A stretch of DNA of 64,000 nt from the NCBI RefSeq assembly GCF_002224125.1, contig NZ_NCSM01000003.1:255747-319746 (forward strand). Direction: 5' to 3'. The DNA comes from Streptomyces sp. NBS 14/10. Lineage in GTDB: Bacteria > Actinomycetota > Actinomycetes > Streptomycetales > Streptomycetaceae. Position numbers and translations under genes: made by a program. The notes beneath the pieces were generated by a model. It ran no database searches. It was given only the letters and a program-made list of their open reading frames with translations, and was not told where the DNA came from. Shown piece by piece: positions 60,804 to 64,000 of this stretch (the first letter of the stretch is position 1; each line of letters begins with the position of its first letter).

Positions 60804-60852
60804 GTTACCCCAGGCCCAGGGGGTTACCCCAAGCCCCGGGGGGGTTACCCCA
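60804..60852. repeat. Triplicated stop-codon region of the YyaL-type gene
   Basis: GTTACCCCA occurs at 60804-60812, 60823-60831 and 60844-60852 with C/G-rich spacers (repeat period 19-21 bp). The third copy holds the actual minus-strand stop codon. Confidence 0.75.
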
Positions 60853-62902
60853 GCTTCCCCGCCAGCGCCCCCGCGTCCGCCGTGGGCGCGTCACAGGTGA
60901 ACCGGCGGCATACGTACGCCGCGGGCCGCCCCTCCAGCAGCGGGCGGTCCAGCAGCAGCGGCACCTCCCGGGAGCCGGGCTCGCCGACCGCGACCACCGC
61001 CCCGGGCGCGGTGCCCAGGAGGGCGGCCCGGTGCAGGGCACGGGTCGCCGGGTCGTCGCCGGGGCCGACGACGGCCACCTCGCGCGGCCCGTCCAGCAGC
61101 GCCTCGGCCACCGCGAGCCCCCAGCCGATGAACCGCGGCACCCGCGCCCCGAGCGCCTGCACCACCCCGAGCGCGCGCTCGGCAGCCTCCCGGGGGCGGT
61201 CCTCGCCGGTGACGGCGGCGTACGACAGCAGGGCCCCGGCCGCGGCCGTCCAGCCCGAGGGCGCGGCGTTGTCCGTCGGGTCCTGGGGGCGGCGGATCAG
61301 CGCCTCGGCGTCGTCCGCGGTGTCGTACAGCATGCCGTCCTCGGCGGCGAAATGGCCCTGCACGGTGTCCAGCAGCAGGCCCGCGAGCTCGACCCACGCG
61401 CCCTCGCCGGTGACGGAGGACAGCGCGAGGAAGCCCTCGGCGACATCCGCGTAGTCCTCCAGGACGCCCGCGTGGGATCCGGCCGTGCCGTCCAGGGAGG
61501 TGCGGGCGAGCCGCCCGCGGTCGTCCAGGTGGACGCGCACCAGCAGGTCGGCGGCCTCGGTCGCGGCCTCGACGAGGTCGGGGCGGTCGAAGTACGCGCC
61601 GGTCTCGGCGAGCGCGGCGACCGCCAGGCCGTTCCACGCGGCGACGACCTTGTCGTCGCGGCCGGGGCGCGGCCGCTGCCCGCGCGCCGCCAGCAGCCGC
61701 TCCCGTACGGAGGCGACGCGCCCGGCGTCGGCCGGCGCCTCGCGGTCGGGGAGCCGCAGCACGGAGGCGCCCTGCTCGAACGTGCCCTCCTCGGTCACGC
61801 CAAAATGCTCGGCGGCGAGCTCGGCGTCCTTCTCCCCCAGCGCCTCGCTGAGCTGCTCCGGGGTCCACACGTAGTACGCGCCCTCGGCGTGCCCGCCCTT
61901 GCCGTCGTCGCTGTCGGCGTCGAGGGCGGAGGCGAATCCGCCCTGTTCGGTGCGCAGCTCGCGGACCAGGAAGTCGGCGGTCTCCACGGCGACGCGGCGG
62001 GCGAGGTCGCTGAGTCCATTAGCGGCTCCGCCGCGGGCTGTGGCTCGCCACAAATGGGCATAGACACGACACAAAAGCGCATTATCGTAGAGCATCTTCT
62101 CGAAGTGCGGCACGGTCCAGGTCGCGTCGACCGCGTAGCGCGCGAACCCGCCGCCGAGCTGGTCGTAGATTCCGCCGCGGGCCATCGCCTCGCAGGTCGC
62201 CTGGACCATCTGGAGCGCGCCCTCCGAACCCGTACGGGCGTGGTGGCGCAGCAGGAACTCCAGCACCATGGACGGCGGGAACTTGGGCGCGCCCCCGAAA
62301 CCGCCGTGCACGGCGTCGAATTCGCGGGTCAGCGTCATCAGCGCGGTGTGCAGATCCTCGGGCCCGGGCGGCTGGGCGGCCCCGTACGCCAGGGAGGCCC
62401 CGCCGCGCTCGGCGAGGTCCCGCACGATGCGCTCGGCCACGTCCTGCACCTCGTCACGGCGGTCCGCCCAGGCGGCCTGCACGCCCTCGAGGACCTGCCG
62501 GAAGGACGGCATGCCGTGGCGCGGCGCCGGCGGGAAGTACGTGCCGAAGTAGAAGGGCTCGGCCTCGGGGGTCAGGAAGACCGTCATCGGCCAGCCGCCC
62601 TGGCCGGTGGCGGCCTGCACGGCCTCCATGTAGACGGCGTCGACGTCCGGCCGCTCCTCGCGGTCGACCTTCACGGACACGAAGTGCGCGTTGAGGTAGT
62701 CGGCGGTCGCCTCGTCCTCGAAGGATTCGCGGGCCATGACATGGCACCAGTGACAGCTCGAATAGCCGACGCTCAGCAGCACGGGCACACCGCGGCGGCG
62801 GGCCTCCTCGAAGGCGTCGTCGGACCACGGCCGCCAGGCGACCGGATTGTCCGCGTGCTGGAGAAGGTACGGAGATGTCTCATGCGCCAGACGGTTCGGC
62901 AT
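60845..62902 (-). CDS. YyaL/DUF255 thioredoxin-domain protein
   Basis: A 685-aa cytoplasmic protein. N-terminal [19 protein letters not shown] and SSCHWCHVM (CxxC at Cys50/Cys53) form the DUF255 thioredoxin-like domain; [13 protein letters not shown] follows. The remainder is a six-hairpin glycosidase-like (N-acylglucosamine epimerase-fold) domain with [17 protein letters not shown] and [12 protein letters not shown]. Function in bacteria is unsettled. ATG 62902 has GGAGG upstream; the earlier frame start at 62920 has none. Confidence 0.93.
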   Translation of the reverse strand: MPNRLAHETSPYLLQHADNPVAWRPWSDDAFEEARRRGVPVLLSVGYSSCHWCHVMARESFEDEATADYLNAHFVSVKVDREERPDVDAVYMEAVQAATGQGGWPMTVFLTPEAEPFYFGTYFPPAPRHGMPSFRQVLEGVQAAWADRRDEVQDVAERIVRDLAERGGASLAYGAAQPPGPEDLHTALMTLTREFDAVHGGFGGAPKFPPSMVLEFLLRHHARTGSEGALQMVQATCEAMARGGIYDQLGGGFARYAVDATWTVPHFEKMLYDNALLCRVYAHLWRATARGGAANGLSDLARRVAVETADFLVRELRTEQGGFASALDADSDDGKGGHAEGAYYVWTPEQLSEALGEKDAELAAEHFGVTEEGTFEQGASVLRLPDREAPADAGRVASVRERLLAARGQRPRPGRDDKVVAAWNGLAVAALAETGAYFDRPDLVEAATEAADLLVRVHLDDRGRLARTSLDGTAGSHAGVLEDYADVAEGFLALSSVTGEGAWVELAGLLLDTVQGHFAAEDGMLYDTADDAEALIRRPQDPTDNAAPSGWTAAAGALLSYAAVTGEDRPREAAERALGVVQALGARVPRFIGWGLAVAEALLDGPREVAVVGPGDDPATRALHRAALLGTAPGAVVAVGEPGSREVPLLLDRPLLEGRPAAYVCRRFTCDAPTADAGALAGKLG

Positions 62903-63004
62903 GCCCCCATCCTCCCTCAACTCATGGCGAGGGCGAGTTATCCACAGGCCTGCCGGATATGAGCCAGAAACGGAACACTTGATGCTGGCAGGAGGGGGAC
63001 GAAG

Positions 63005-64000
63005 ATGCCGGGATCACCGACCGCGCTGCGGGACAGTCATCGTGGAGAGGTCGAGCGGCTGCTCGCGCGCGCCGTCGAGGAGGAGGTGCGGCGCTCCGGC
63101 GGGCGGACGGACGGCGGGGTGCTGCTGGGCCGCGCGCGGGCCGCGCTGGACAGCATGGCGGCGACGGCCGCCGAGGAGTACGGCGCGTATCTGCGCGCGC
63201 TGGAGGAGTCGGAGGCCGAGAGCCGGCCGCTGTCGTCGCGGCTGACGCGCCGGCAGCTGGGCCCGCCGATGCTGGCCAGCGCGGTCGCGGCCGCCGGGGC
63301 CTTCGGCGCGGACCTCTCCTGGGGCACCTCGGCGACCACGGCGCTGGGCGCGGGCGTGACCGCGGCGGTGGCCGGCTCGGCGGCCGCGGTCGTGGGGCTC
63401 ACGGCAGGCCATTGGCCCGCCGCCCACCGCCGGGCCGCGCTGCGCAATCAGCCGGGCGGGGCCGAGCAGCTGAGGCTCCAGTGGCTGACGGCCGTGGAGG
63501 TGCGCGGCATCCGGCCGTTCGTCGACCGGCATCGGATGACGACGGCCGCCACCCGCGGCAGCGGCGGCACCAACCGGCCCGCCCGCTCCACCGCGGGCGC
63601 CGGGTCCGGCTCGGGCGGCTCGGGCGGCTCGGGCAAGGGCGACGCGGGCCGCGCGAGCTCCGCGGGCCGCGGCGGCCAGGCGGTCCGGCTGCGCGGCGCG
63701 GACCGCAGCCAGGCGGCCCGCAGGCGCAGGGTGCTGGAGCAGTCCTTCGGCCAACTGCCGGAGGCGGACGGCCCGTTCGCCGGGCGCCGGGCCCAGATCA
63801 CCCAGATCGCCCAGTGGGTCCAGCAGGCGCGGGCGAGCACGGAGACCAGGCCGACGGTGGTGCTGCTGGAGGGCCCGCCCGGGTCGGGCCGGACGATGCT
63901 GGCGGTGCGGGCGGCGCACCATCTGCGCGACCAGTTCCGCGGCGCCTGCCTGGTGGATCTGCGCGGCGACAGCCCGGGCCAGGCCCCGCTGCCCACCCGG
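63005..64000 (+). CDS. P-loop (NB-ARC/AAA-type) ATPase, partial
   Basis: The first 332 codons of a gene cut by the window edge. Residues 1-85 are helical and charged; 95-145 hold a hydrophobic pair ([36 protein letters not shown]); a Gly/Ser linker ([13 protein letters not shown]) follows near 200. At about 285, [15 protein letters not shown] is a Walker A loop preceded by an FAGRRAQI segment, as in NB-ARC or tetratricopeptide-associated signalling ATPases. ATG 63005 follows GGAGGGGG. The C-terminal sensor domain is outside the window. Confidence 0.82.
   Translation, partial: MPGSPTALRDSHRGEVERLLARAVEEEVRRSGGRTDGGVLLGRARAALDSMAATAAEEYGAYLRALEESEAESRPLSSRLTRRQLGPPMLASAVAAAGAFGADLSWGTSATTALGAGVTAAVAGSAAAVVGLTAGHWPAAHRRAALRNQPGGAEQLRLQWLTAVEVRGIRPFVDRHRMTTAATRGSGGTNRPARSTAGAGSGSGGSGGSGKGDAGRASSAGRGGQAVRLRGADRSQAARRRRVLEQSFGQLPEADGPFAGRRAQITQIAQWVQQARASTETRPTVVLLEGPPGSGRTMLAVRAAHHLRDQFRGACLVDLRGDSPGQAPLPTR

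Overview
The window is chromosomal DNA from a streptomycete or a close relative. The evidence is the very high GC, frequent GTG starts, GGAG/GGAGG ribosome sites, four-base stop/start overlaps, Tat and lipoprotein signals typical of actinobacteria, HTH-DUF397 gene pairs, and rare TTA codons confined to accessory genes. I see no rRNA, tRNA, CRISPR array or replication origin.

Layout. 1-6.2 kb: the end of an NmrA-like oxidoreductase, then a run of secreted enzymes (GH18 chitinase with a DasR-type box, lipase-like hydrolase, trypsin-like protease, M14 carboxypeptidase), with a tnpB-element remnant between chitinase and lipase. 6.2-16.7 kb: an accessory-looking stretch with an unknown TTA-containing protein, a decayed acetyltransferase, a palindromic non-coding block, an XRE/DUF397 regulator pair, two membrane Ser/Thr kinases with different sensor domains, a PemK/MazF toxin-antitoxin pair and a dehalogenase/CGNR-regulator pair. 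16.7-24.5 kb: a likely D-amino-acid utilisation locus, with pfkB-iclR-ridA-gntP divergent from a PLP deaminase and an N-acyl-D-amino-acid deacylase, followed by TetR and CocE-type hydrolase genes. 26.5-27.2 kb: a heptanucleotide minisatellite flanked by inverted repeats. 27.2-32.5 kb: a peptide-type ABC importer operon. 32.7-45.8 kb: housekeeping and small regulator/enzyme pairs (aminotransferase, GNAT, TetR/amidase, macrodomain, MerR/old-yellow enzyme, GlxA-type AraC/imine-reductase-like).

45.8-49.4 kb: a maleylpyruvate-isomerase-like gene is split in frame by a 2.5-kb IS200/IS605-type element. The element has an intact tnpB. Its oppositely oriented tnpA is broken in two around a LysE-type exporter gene. 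49.4-55.6 kb: a SUKH gene, a four-gene membrane operon (anchored binding-protein-like domain, TelA, VWA lipoprotein, small membrane protein) and a metzincin-like secreted protease. 55.6-64 kb: GTP-dependent PEP carboxykinase, hemolysin III-type membrane protein, MFS exporter with its TetR, a YyaL-type thioredoxin-domain protein, and the start of a P-loop ATPase cut by the window edge.

Several regulators sit beside convincing palindromes (13.8, 20.8, 40.0, 42.6 and 58.5 kb), which allows specific regulator-operator predictions. All functional calls are from reading the sequence and family knowledge; no database search was run.
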